Source: CAZYAK01 sp964403335
Lineage (GTDB): Bacteria > Patescibacteriota > Gracilibacteria > Peribacterales > Peribacteraceae
Assembly: GCA_964403335.1 (NCBI GenBank)
Contig: CAYOFI010000018.1
Coordinates: forward strand, 1 to 19,113
Reading direction: 5' to 3'
Length of the DNA stretch: 19,113 nucleotides
The notes under the pieces are model-generated. The model searched no databases, was not told where the DNA came from, and saw nothing but the letters and a program-made list of their open reading frames with translations. The position numbers and the translations under genes were made by a program. Shown in pieces: positions 6,517 through 12,678 of this stretch; positions within the stretch are counted from its first letter, which is position 1; each line of letters starts with the position of its first letter.

Positions 6517-7590
6517 ATGATCGATCAGCCTATGACGCTCAAACGCGATACAACCGTTGCTCCGCCAGTCCCTGTCACGCAGCCCGTGCAGGGGGCAGGG
6601 GATGCGCCGGCATTTGAGCAGTCGCTCCGCCCGAAGGCACTAAGCGAATACATCGGTCAAAGTAAGCTGAAGGAGCATTTGCATATGCATTTGCAGGCGG
6701 CCAAGAATCGCAAGGAGCCTCTTGGTCATACGCTGTTGTACGGACCACCGGGCCTTGGCAAAACCACGCTCGCACACATCCTCGCGCGCGAGATGGGATC
6801 CCAAATCCGCATCACCAGCGGACCGGCATTGGAAAAACCGGGAGATCTGGCATCAATCCTCAGCAATTTGCAGGAAGGCGATCTGCTCTTTATTGATGAA
6901 ATCCATCGTCTGCGTCCGGTTGTCGAAGAAATGTTGTATGCCGCGATGGAAGACTTCGCTTTGGATCTTGTCATCGGCAAAGGACCGACCGCGCGTTCGA
7001 TGCGCATCAATCTCAAGCCTTTCACGCTCACCGGCGCGACGACAAAACCGGGTGCGATGAGCGCACCTCTGCGCGATCGTTTCCTGCATCACTTCAAGCT
7101 CGCGTTTTATACGGATGAAGAAATGCAGAAGATCGTCGAGCGCTCGGCGCAGTTGCTGCATATTCCCATGGATACGTCGGCGTCGATGCGCATCGCCCAG
7201 AGCAGCCGCGCCACCCCGCGCATCGCCAACCGCCTGGTGCGCGGCGTGCGCGACTTCGCGGAAGTGCAAGGTTTGCCGTCGATCGATTTGGCGATCACGG
7301 AACAAACTCTGAAGTCACTCGGCATCGACAGTGACGGGTTGGACGCCACCGACCGTCATATCCTCACGGCCATCATCGAAAAATTCAGCGGCGGCCCGGT
7401 TGGGCTATCCACCATCGCAGCCGTCCTCGCCGAAGAGCAAGAGACGATCGAAGACGTGTATGAGCCGTTCTTGCTGCAGCAGGGATACTTGCAGCGCACC
7501 CCCAAAGGCAGAATGGCGACGCCGAAGGCGTATGAGAAGGTGGGGAAATTGCCGGAGAATAATCCGAACGAGCAGAAGGAATTGTTCTGA
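6517..7590 (+). CDS. ruvB: Holliday junction branch-migration ATPase RuvB
   Basis: A 357-residue AAA+ motor that, with RuvA, drives branch migration of Holliday junctions. Walker A GPPGLGKTT (residues 76-84), Walker B with DEIHR (127-131), sensor 1 GATTKPGAMS, the arginine-finger region APLRDRF and sensor 2 TPRIANRLVRGVRDF are all present, and the C-terminal winged helix ends with GYLQRTPKGRMATPKAYEKVG. The first 30 residues are an extra, probably disordered Pro/Val-rich leader. The start may be the ATG at 6517 or, more in line with a TATGAT box overlapping the first ATG, the ATG at 6532. No ruvA or ruvC is adjacent. The gene ends just before a two-way hairpin terminator shared with a convergent gene. 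Confidence 0.97.
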   Translation: MIDQPMTLKRDTTVAPPVPVTQPVQGAGDAPAFEQSLRPKALSEYIGQSKLKEHLHMHLQAAKNRKEPLGHTLLYGPPGLGKTTLAHILAREMGSQIRITSGPALEKPGDLASILSNLQEGDLLFIDEIHRLRPVVEEMLYAAMEDFALDLVIGKGPTARSMRINLKPFTLTGATTKPGAMSAPLRDRFLHHFKLAFYTDEEMQKIVERSAQLLHIPMDTSASMRIAQSSRATPRIANRLVRGVRDFAEVQGLPSIDLAITEQTLKSLGIDSDGLDATDRHILTAIIEKFSGGPVGLSTIAAVLAEEQETIEDVYEPFLLQQGYLQRTPKGRMATPKAYEKVGKLPENNPNEQKELF

Positions 7591-7594
7591 AAAA

Positions 7595-7652
7595 CCAGAA
7601 ACCAGAATTCAAAGGCCAGGACCTGGATCCTGGTATTTGGTCTCTGGCTTCT
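7595..7652. terminator. Two-way terminator with 7-nt-period inverted units
   Basis: Outer arms 7595-7604 and 7638-7647 pair at 9 of 10 positions; the inner stem CCAGGA (7616-7621) and TCCTGG (7628-7633) is perfect. A T-rich run follows on the plus strand (7649-7654), and the minus strand has TTTTT beyond the other side (7590-7594 region). It sits between the stops of ruvB and the convergent secreted-protein gene and can serve both. The arms are made of roughly 7-nt units of the type CCAGAAA. Confidence 0.75.
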
Positions 7653-8309
7653 TTATCGAACGATAAGCGTATCCAACATCGCATCAAACGTGACCAGGTT
7701 TGCGTTGAAGGTTTCTGCGGCGTCGGCGAAGGTCCAGATGTGCGCCACGCCGTTGCGGAGGATCCAGATCTGTTCAAAACCCATGGTTCCGGAATCCGTG
7801 CGCGCGGTGAAGCGCACGCGCTGGCCGGGATAGCCCGCGATGACCGAGCGCTGCGAGGAGATCAATTGGAATTCCGGAAGCAGCAGTTCTTCATTGCGAA
7901 TGCCCGCGGCTGTGTATTCCTGGAGAGTCATTTGCTTGGGAATGTCTTCCATCACCAGGTTGATGTTTTGGCGGATCAGCGTGGTGCCGGATGCATCGAG
8001 CGGCGAGAGAAACAGCACGGCCAACGTGAGTGCGCCGTCTTGTTCCCACAAATTCTGCCGTTCCCATTGAAGCGGATAGCGAATGCTGACGCCGGATTGG
8101 ATATCGGAAAATTCTCCCGAGAGCGGCACCAACGCCGCGCGCGGACGTTCGCTGCGCATGACCCGTTCCTCGCGGACGGTGGCCCGCAGCGTGCGGCGGC
8201 TCATGCGCGAGGCTTCGAAACGCGCGCGTTCGGCGGGCTTGAGCGTGCGCGCGGACGCAAGGTGCGGTGTCAGAAGACTGATGGCGATGAGGAGGGCGGG
8301 GAGGCGCAT
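7653..8309 (-). CDS. Secreted protein with a PsbP/DcrB (Mog1-like) type domain
   Basis: A 218-residue protein with a signal peptide (residues 1-20, cleavage likely after ASA). A basic, Arg-rich stretch (about 25-58) leads into a domain beginning near VSIRYPLQWERQ and containing TLIRQNINLVMEDIP, an ITAGYPGQRVRF-like turn (VIAGYPGQRVRFT), IWILRNGVAHIWTF and a final helix ANLVTFDAMLDTL. This order, with the opening YP..W motif and the closing F..M..T helix, is typical of PsbP/DUF1795-like lipoproteins and secreted proteins; the specific role is unknown. It begins 4 nt after the stop of the glycosyltransferase gene, so the two form an operon. The start at 8309 is chosen for the signal peptide; the longer frame is antisense overlap of the glycosyltransferase. 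Confidence 0.75.
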   Translation of the reverse strand: MRLPALLIAISLLTPHLASARTLKPAERARFEASRMSRRTLRATVREERVMRSERPRAALVPLSGEFSDIQSGVSIRYPLQWERQNLWEQDGALTLAVLFLSPLDASGTTLIRQNINLVMEDIPKQMTLQEYTAAGIRNEELLLPEFQLISSQRSVIAGYPGQRVRFTARTDSGTMGFEQIWILRNGVAHIWTFADAAETFNANLVTFDAMLDTLIVR

Positions 8310-8313
8310 TGCG

Positions 8314-9411
8314 TCAGATCTTCCTGAGAGAATCGATGGCGCGCAAGATGTTTTTTTCAAATGCGGCTCGATCGAAGCGTTTGGCAGACGAAGCGCACGT
8401 CTGCGGATCAAATGTCCTGGTCTCGAATCGACGCAGCGCATCGGCGAGGGAATCGGCAGTACAGTCGTCGAAAAACACTCCGGTCTTTCCGTCTTCGATC
8501 GTTTCCAGCGCGCCGCCGGCTCTGAGGGCGATGACCGGCGTGCCGCAAGAGAGGGATTCGAGGGGAACGAGTCCGAAGTCTTCATCACCCGGAAAAATCG
8601 TCGCGCATGCGCCAAGGTAGAGTTCCCGAAGTCTGTCGTGGTCGACGCGCCCGGCAAATTCAATGGTCGGTCCGGCGAGAGCTTTGAGCTTCGCTTCAGC
8701 CGGTCCACTGCCCGCGATGATCAACTTCGCTTTCAATCGATTGCATGCCGAAATCGCGACATCGATTCTCTTGTAGTCCGCCAGCGTGGAGACGATCAGA
8801 TAATAGTCGCCGCCTGTCGTTGATCGAGGAGGGGACTGCAGCCACACATCATCAATTGGCGGATACACGACGTCACTGTCCCGTCGCCAGTAGAGTGTGA
8901 TTCTACGTTGCACGGACTTGGATGCCGCGAGTAGCTGATCCGGCCGGTCAGCCGCTTCGCTGTCCCAGATTCTCAGTCGGTGAAAGACGCGTTCGAGATA
9001 CCGGCGCTTCAACGGTCCCAATAATCCTGTTCCGGCACGATCGAGGACATCATGGGTGCGATCCCACAGGTACCGTGCCGGTGCATTCACGTAACACAAG
9101 TGCGGAGGATGGGAGTTCGTGATGATCCCATGTGCGAACGCCGATGACGTCGAGAGCACCAGATCGAACTCCGAAAAATCCCACGCTTCGACGGCCTTCG
9201 GAAACTTTGAGAGATACCGGTGATGATTCATCGAACTGCCTTGTACGTTGCTCACACGGACGCGTTCTTTGGGAAACCAATCGCCGAGTTTTTTTTCGTC
9301 GTAGAGCAGCGTGTAGATGGGGGCATCCGGGAACATCGCCGCCAGAATTTTCAGCACGCGCTCAGCGCCGCCTTTCATGGTCAGGAGCTCATGAACCAGA
9401 GCAATCTTCAT
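8314..9411 (-). CDS. GT4-family glycosyltransferase
   Basis: A 365-residue GT-B glycosyltransferase, probably adding an NDP-activated sugar to a cell-surface polymer or lipid. The N-terminal Rossmann domain opens with MKIALVHELLTMKGGAERVL, where the GGAE motif is the acceptor-side signature. The C-terminal donor domain shows YYLIVSTLADYKRIDVAI, LIIAGSGP, a GRVDHDRLRELYLGA segment and the EX7E region DEDFGLVPLESLSCGTPVIA. Length is typical. The start at 9411 matches family N-termini, whereas 9435 adds eight residues of no clear use. TATGCT lies 6 nt before this ATG. The downstream secreted-protein gene starts 4 nt after the stop. Confidence 0.92.
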   Translation of the reverse strand: MKIALVHELLTMKGGAERVLKILAAMFPDAPIYTLLYDEKKLGDWFPKERVRVSNVQGSSMNHHRYLSKFPKAVEAWDFSEFDLVLSTSSAFAHGIITNSHPPHLCYVNAPARYLWDRTHDVLDRAGTGLLGPLKRRYLERVFHRLRIWDSEAADRPDQLLAASKSVQRRITLYWRRDSDVVYPPIDDVWLQSPPRSTTGGDYYLIVSTLADYKRIDVAISACNRLKAKLIIAGSGPAEAKLKALAGPTIEFAGRVDHDRLRELYLGACATIFPGDEDFGLVPLESLSCGTPVIALRAGGALETIEDGKTGVFFDDCTADSLADALRRFETRTFDPQTCASSAKRFDRAAFEKNILRAIDSLRKI

Positions 9412-9417
9412 GCGGGG

Positions 9418-9423
9418 AGCATA
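9418..9423 (-). promoter_or_regulatory. Possible -10 box of the glycosyltransferase gene
   Basis: TATGCT on the minus strand, 6 nt before the ATG at 9411, again at the distance expected for a leaderless transcript. The -35 is not clear. Confidence 0.35.
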
Positions 9424-9491
9424 CCGCAAAGACATTTTTCTTGACGTCAGCGCCGTTTTTCCCAGAATCAGGGCCTCTTTCTCTGCAATTT

Positions 9492-9659
9492 CATGAAACC
9501 TTCAAACACTCCGGAAGAAGAAGTATTGCCCGCCATCGTGAACGGACCCAAGAAACAAGATGTGATCGCCGGTGTGACAATTAACAATGAAATCGCAAAA
9601 GTCAGAGCGCAGATGCGGGAGCGGCAGAATCGCGGCGCGCCACGAGATCTTCTTTCCTG
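9492..9659 (+). CDS. Possible small acidic/basic protein, 55 aa
   Basis: A short frame starting MKPSNTPEEEVLPAIV and ending QNRGAPRDLLS. It has a natural-looking composition (Glu-rich start, then a charged helical part NNEIAKVRAQMRERQ), no cysteines and no hydrophobic segment. A promoter-like pair, TTGACG (9441-9446) and CAGAAT (9463-9468) with a 16-bp spacer, precedes it. It overlaps the 3' end of the convergent GIY-YIG gene by 58 nt, and no Shine-Dalgarno sequence is seen. I recognise no family; it could be chance. Confidence 0.35.
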
Positions 9660-9874
9660 ATTTTTGATAAGCGCTTCACTTCGATTTCCCGTCTGCGCGC
9701 ATCGCCGAGTGTTTCGAATTCTTCCGTGTAGATAATTTTCACGGGGCGTTTGCTCCGCGTGTACTTCGCGCCAGTGCCGTCGTTGTGTTTGGCTTCCCGC
9801 GCCGCAATGTCCACGCATGTTCCCGCATAGAGTGATCCGTCGGCGCAGCGGGCGAGGTAGAAGTAGTGGGGCAC
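9602..9874 (-). CDS. GIY-YIG domain protein (UPF0213/YhbQ-like)
   Basis: A 90-residue single-domain GIY-YIG protein. The opening HYFYLARCADGSLYAG carries the diverged two-strand motif (YFYLA ... LYAG), followed by the catalytic-type Arg region (DIAAREAKHNDGTGAKYT), the RPVKIIYTEEF strand and the Glu-containing helix GDARRREIEVKRLSKIRKEDL. Such stand-alone proteins are small nucleases of uncertain target. Translation starts at a GTG (9872-9874), since no ATG is available before the domain; a TACACT box is 6 nt upstream. The last dozen residues overlap a possible small gene on the other strand. Confidence 0.88.
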   Translation of the reverse strand: MPHYFYLARCADGSLYAGTCVDIAAREAKHNDGTGAKYTRSKRPVKIIYTEEFETLGDARRREIEVKRLSKIRKEDLVARRDSAAPASAL

Positions 9875-9880
9875 CGGATA

Positions 9881-9886
9881 AGTGTA
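9881..9886 (-). promoter_or_regulatory. Possible -10 box of the GIY-YIG gene
   Basis: TACACT on the minus strand, exactly 6 nt before the GTG start. The -35 is weak (TTGGCT at about 20 bp). It fits the leaderless pattern seen elsewhere. Confidence 0.35.
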
Positions 9887-9903
9887 CCTTGTGAAATAGT
9901 CAT

Positions 9904-9932
9904 TTGAGCCAAGAGACGTAATCTTCTATACT
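9904..9932 (+). promoter_or_regulatory. Promoter of tRNA-Lys (and tatD)
   Basis: TTGAGC (9904-9909) and TATACT (9927-9932) with a 17-bp spacer. The tRNA begins 16 nt beyond the -10, leaving a short 5' trailer for RNase P. Confidence 0.7.
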
Positions 9933-9948
9933 TCGTCAACGACGCCAT

Positions 9949-10024
9949 GGGTCGGTAGCTCAGCTGGTAGAGCAGTGCCCTTTTAAGGCATTGGTCGCGG
10001 GTTCAAGTCCCTCCCGACCCACCA
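9949..10024 (+). tRNA. tRNA-Lys (anticodon TTT)
   Basis: A 76-nt cloverleaf: acceptor GGGTCGG pairs with CCGACCC, the D-arm is TAGCTCAGCTGGTAGAGCA, the anticodon loop is CTTTTAA with anticodon TTT, and the T-arm holds GGTTCAAGTCC. CCA is encoded (10022-10024). The ATG of tatD follows after only 6 nt, so tRNA 3' processing would create the 5' end of that mRNA. Confidence 0.98.
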
Positions 10025-10030
10025 AAATTC

Positions 10031-10795
10031 ATGATTGATTCCCACTGCCATTTGGCGGACTCCAAATTCGCGCAGGACCTCCCGGAGGTCATCGCACGGG
10101 CGAAACGGGCGCGGGTGGACCGGATGATTGTGATTGGGGACACGATCCGGGAAAGTGAAGAATGTCTGCTTCTGACGGAGAAATATCCGGAATTGTTCTG
10201 CGCGGTGGGCGTCCATCCGCATGGTGCAAAAGATTGGAAGGAAGGGGATGACAGCTTGTTGCAGATGTTCGTGCATTCATCCCCGAAAGTGCGGGCGATC
10301 GGGGAGATCGGATTGGATTTTCATTACGATTTTTCTCCGCGGGAAATCCAACACCAAGTGTTCCGGACGCAGTTGCTGCTGGCAAAAGAATTGCAGATGC
10401 CCGCAGTCGTGCATTGTCGGGAAGCAGTCGCGGAGATTCGCGCGGTCATCGAAGAAGTGAAGCCGCCGCGCGTGGTCATTCACTGTTGTTCGGAACGCTT
10501 TGAGGACGTCGAGCCACTTGTGGCCGCCGGACACTTTCTTTCGTTTACCGGAATCGCTACCTACAAAACCGCCGACGTGATCCGCGATTGCATCCGCCGC
10601 TGTCCCATCAACAAGTTGATGATTGAAACCGATGCACCGTATTTGGCGCCTGTTCCTCATAGGGGAAAACGCAACGAGCCGGAATTCGTGGTGGAAGTGG
10701 CGCGGCTGGTAGCGGAAGTGAAGGGGATGACCTTCGAAGAAGTCGATGCCGTAACAACGCGGAATACGGTAGAGTTCTTCGGACTTCCGAAGTAG
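10031..10795 (+). CDS. tatD: TatD-family metal-dependent hydrolase (DNase)
   Basis: A 254-residue TIM-barrel hydrolase of the TatD family, members of which act as 3'-5' exonucleases on DNA and in some cases on D-aminoacyl-tRNA. Metal ligands are all in place: DSHCH (His5, His7), GEIGLDF (Glu92), VVHCRE (His128), IHCCS (His151) and ETDAPYLAP (Asp201). The usual HCFSG motif is HCCSE here, a mild variation. The start codon lies 6 nt after the CCA end of tRNA-Lys with no ribosome binding site, so the gene is very likely expressed from the tRNA promoter. Confidence 0.95.
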   Translation: MIDSHCHLADSKFAQDLPEVIARAKRARVDRMIVIGDTIRESEECLLLTEKYPELFCAVGVHPHGAKDWKEGDDSLLQMFVHSSPKVRAIGEIGLDFHYDFSPREIQHQVFRTQLLLAKELQMPAVVHCREAVAEIRAVIEEVKPPRVVIHCCSERFEDVEPLVAAGHFLSFTGIATYKTADVIRDCIRRCPINKLMIETDAPYLAPVPHRGKRNEPEFVVEVARLVAEVKGMTFEEVDAVTTRNTVEFFGLPK

Positions 10796-10806
10796 AAGTC
10801 AGACAT

Positions 10807-10821
10807 CTGCGCTCGTAGCTC
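10807..10821 (+). repeat. 15-nt copy of the tRNA-Arg 5' end
   Basis: CTGCGCTCGTAGCTC occurs here, 12 nt after the tatD stop, and again at 10941-10955, where it covers the first 13 bases of tRNA-Arg plus two flanking bases. The copy does not continue into a tRNA. The 10796-10942 spacer otherwise holds only loose inverted repeats and the tRNA promoter. Confidence 0.6.
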
Positions 10822-10915
10822 CCTCCTTCGCCCGTCACTACACCGTCCACACCGCATCATTCATAGAAATTCAGTCGAGGGAAGGCTACGGTGGGCGAGT
10901 AGTGGAAGTCTTGAT

Positions 10916-10924
10916 TGATACAAT
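10916..10924 (+). promoter_or_regulatory. Extended -10 promoter of tRNA-Arg
   Basis: TGATACAAT gives a TGn extension plus a TACAAT hexamer (10919-10924). The tRNA starts 19 nt beyond the hexamer. No clear -35 is present, which is usual for extended -10 promoters. Confidence 0.55.
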
Positions 10925-10942
10925 GCTGTTGCACAATATCCT

Positions 10943-11018
10943 GCGCTCGTAGCTCAATGGATAGAGCGTCGGCCTCCGAAGCCGAAGGTTGTGGGTTCGA
11001 CCCCCGCCGAGCGCACCA
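10943..11018 (+). tRNA. tRNA-Arg (anticodon CCG)
   Basis: A 76-nt tRNA: acceptor GCGCTCG pairs with CGAGCGC, D-arm TAGCTCAATGGATAGAGC, anticodon stem TCGGC/GCCGA around loop CTCCGAA (anticodon CCG, reading CGG codons), T-arm with GGTTCGACC, and an encoded CCA at 11016-11018. A structured spacer follows: CTACGCC (11024-11030) with GGCGTAG (11062-11068), and CCTCCGG (11029-11035) with CCGGAGG (11076-11082). Confidence 0.98.
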
Positions 11019-11125
11019 TCCGTCTACGCCTCCGGGCTTCGACGCGATGGGTTCTTGCCGCGGCGTAGCCCGCTGCCGGAGGTGGGCTATATTTCCACAA
11101 GGGCTGCGCTACGGCTGGCAAGCCA

Positions 11126-11153
11126 TTGTACAAATACAACATTTCTATACACT
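11126..11153 (+). promoter_or_regulatory. Possible promoter of the 268-aa gene, with 5' hairpin
   Basis: TTGTAC (11126-11131) and TACACT (11148-11153) are 16 bp apart; TATACA (11146-11151) is an alternative -10. The start of transcription would fall near 11160, just at an inverted repeat, ACTACC (11158-11163) with GGTAGT (11176-11181), giving a leader of about 58 nt. Confidence 0.4.
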
Positions 11154-11194
11154 AGCAACTACCGCTGCCAACTGTGGTAGTGGACCAACCCCAG

Positions 11195-11220
11195 CACGAT
11201 TCTAAAAGGAGAATCACGTG
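11195..11220 (+). promoter_or_regulatory. Hairpin enclosing the ribosome binding site and start codon
   Basis: GATTCT (11198-11203) and AGAATC (11210-11215) form a perfect 6-bp stem whose loop AAAAGG, with the next bases, is the Shine-Dalgarno sequence AAAAGGAG (11204-11211). Across a 2-nt bulge the stem continues as CAC (11195-11197) paired with the GTG start codon (11218-11220). It is the only strong Shine-Dalgarno sequence I see upstream of a gene in this window. Confidence 0.7.
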
Positions 11221-12024
11221 CGACGGTCTGAACTGCTCTTTGACAATGCCGGTCGTCCGACCGAGAGCTTCGCCATGTTTCTGCACGACGTGCAGATTCC
11301 GGGCAGCAACATCGCAGAGATTGACGCCGCGCTCCAGGCCCGCTTCTTCCAGAAGGGTCCCAATAATCAGCCACTCGAGCGCTGGGAACTCCAGGAAGTC
11401 GAGGTTGCCTGCCCGCGACCGCGTCTCCTGCGTCACCTCCGCCTGTGCGGTTTCGTCGATGCGACGATTCCGCAGCAGTGGAATTACAAACGCGCCGGTT
11501 GGCCGGGAGCTTTGCTCCCGCGCGCGTCCGTGCGCCTGCAGGATCTTATCGACGCCTGGAGCGCGGGCGTCCGCTGGACGGAGAATGTGGTGTTCGGTGG
11601 CAAGCGCCCGTTGCAGGCCACCGAGACTTCGGTGGTCGGCTACCTCGCCACCGAGTTCGACATGATGCGCGCCGTGTGGCATTTCACGAAGATGCCTGAT
11701 GATCTTCGTGCGCTGCCAGTCACGCTCATCGACGCGCCAATGAAACCGCCGCTGAAGGAAGGCGGGCCCGAAATCCGGCCAAACACGGAGGACGTGGTCG
11801 TGCACTGGCTCGACACGGAGAATCCCGAGCCGGGGTCGATGCTTCTTAGTTCGGGCGCCCCCTACGGCATGGCTCAGGATGAAGCTTTCGCCATGCTGCT
11901 TCAGCCTCGAGGTCACACTGTCGAAACCTTCGGTCACGCGGCTCCGGCCGACATGCCGATCGAGAACTTCATGCGCGAGGTGGCGGGTGCGGTGAACCGC
12001 GCCCGCCGCGCCCGTGGCATCTAA
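11218..12024 (+). CDS. Unknown 268-aa protein with its own leader and terminator
   Basis: I do not recognise this family with confidence. There is no signal peptide or membrane segment, so it is probably cytosolic. The N-terminal part (LLFDNAGRPTESFAMFLHDVQIPG) and a central part rich in Trp/Leu precede a C-terminal segment, RPNTEDVVVHWLD to MLLSSGAPYGMAQDEAFAMLL and VETFGHAAPADM, that faintly recalls the nucleotide-like SG..EA...L pattern of YdcF/SanA (DUF218) proteins; this is only a suggestion. Translation starts at GTG, 6 nt after AAAAGGAG, unlike its leaderless-looking neighbours. The start region is folded in a hairpin, a leader hairpin lies further upstream, and a strong terminator follows the stop. 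This monocistronic, self-contained design suggests either specific regulation or acquisition as a unit. Confidence 0.85.
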   Translation: MRRSELLFDNAGRPTESFAMFLHDVQIPGSNIAEIDAALQARFFQKGPNNQPLERWELQEVEVACPRPRLLRHLRLCGFVDATIPQQWNYKRAGWPGALLPRASVRLQDLIDAWSAGVRWTENVVFGGKRPLQATETSVVGYLATEFDMMRAVWHFTKMPDDLRALPVTLIDAPMKPPLKEGGPEIRPNTEDVVVHWLDTENPEPGSMLLSSGAPYGMAQDEAFAMLLQPRGHTVETFGHAAPADMPIENFMREVAGAVNRARRARGI

Positions 12025-12040
12025 CCGTCAAAGAGCAGAG

Positions 12041-12066
12041 GCCCACCCATGGACGGGTGGGCTTTT
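12041..12066 (+). terminator. Rho-independent terminator of the 268-aa gene
   Basis: A perfect 8-bp GC-rich stem, GCCCACCC (12041-12048) and GGGTGGGC (12055-12062), with loop ATGGAC, followed by TTTT. It starts 17 nt after the stop codon. Confidence 0.92.
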
Positions 12067-12085
12067 GCGTATGTCTGCATATCTG

Positions 12086-12577
12086 TTATTTGCACTCTGG
12101 AATCCGTGCCAGGACCAGTGCCCAGAGCGCTTCATTCGTCCGGCGGACCATGGCGGACGTGCGTTCCAGCTGCTCTTGGTTTGTATTGGCAGCGATGATG
12201 GCCGGCACGAGGTGTGCGGCTTGTGTACGGAGATAATCGTCCAAAGAAGCCATTCCTTCCGCCGTACCTCGTATCAGCGACTCTCGCTTGTCGTCCTTGT
12301 TTCTTTTGCGCGTGATCTTTGCGGGTGTTTTTTGCAATTTGTGGAGGATGCGAGTCGTCTGAGCGGGCTGTGCGCAGAGGACCGCCGTGATATCCCTAAC
12401 GATGCACTGGTGGATGCGATGCAGGAACATCAGTGTGAACATGCATCGCATGCCACTGTCCTCATGCGGTGCATGCCCGTTTTCATTTCTCCCAACTGTT
12501 GCAACTTGCACGAGCAGATTTTGTTCGATCATGTGCACTGCAGTGTCGTGATGGGTCACGGGCATAGGCGGCAGCAT
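12086..12577 (-). CDS. Unknown protein, up to 163 aa
   Basis: No family recognised. The frame is mostly polar with several His and Met in the first half, a basic stretch in the middle (KLQKTPAKITRKRNKDDKRES) and a helical C-terminal half (LDDYLRTQAAHLVPAIIAANTNQEQLERTSAMVRRTNEALWALVLARI) that has convincing protein-like periodicity. No signal peptide is seen. The first ATG (12577) overlaps a TACAAT box, so the ATG at 12565 (MPVTHHD) may be the real start, which would again give a nearly leaderless message. A longer plus-strand frame covers the same bases, but its composition (Cys/Arg/His-rich) is poorer, and I prefer the minus strand. Confidence 0.55.
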   Translation of the reverse strand: MLPPMPVTHHDTAVHMIEQNLLVQVATVGRNENGHAPHEDSGMRCMFTLMFLHRIHQCIVRDITAVLCAQPAQTTRILHKLQKTPAKITRKRNKDDKRESLIRGTAEGMASLDDYLRTQAAHLVPAIIAANTNQEQLERTSAMVRRTNEALWALVLARIPECK

Positions 12578-12678
12578 TGTATGAATTCTTGCTTACGTCG
12601 AACGCAATTCTGTACTGAATACTTTACAAAATAAAGAAATTAATTCACTATATTGATCGGTTTCCCTCCCTGTTTCCC

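Noticed and set aside
6510..6617. A 35-codon frame with AAGGAG 9 nt upstream, overlapping the ruvB start
   Set aside because: The encoded peptide is Cys/Arg/Gly-rich and the frame lies out of phase inside ruvB. The purine run is probably chance, since other genes here lack Shine-Dalgarno sequences.
12014..12634. A 206-codon plus-strand frame opposite the 163-aa minus-strand gene
   Set aside because: It runs through the terminator at 12041-12066 and its product is rich in Cys, Arg and His with no domain-like pattern. It is the shadow of the minus-strand gene.
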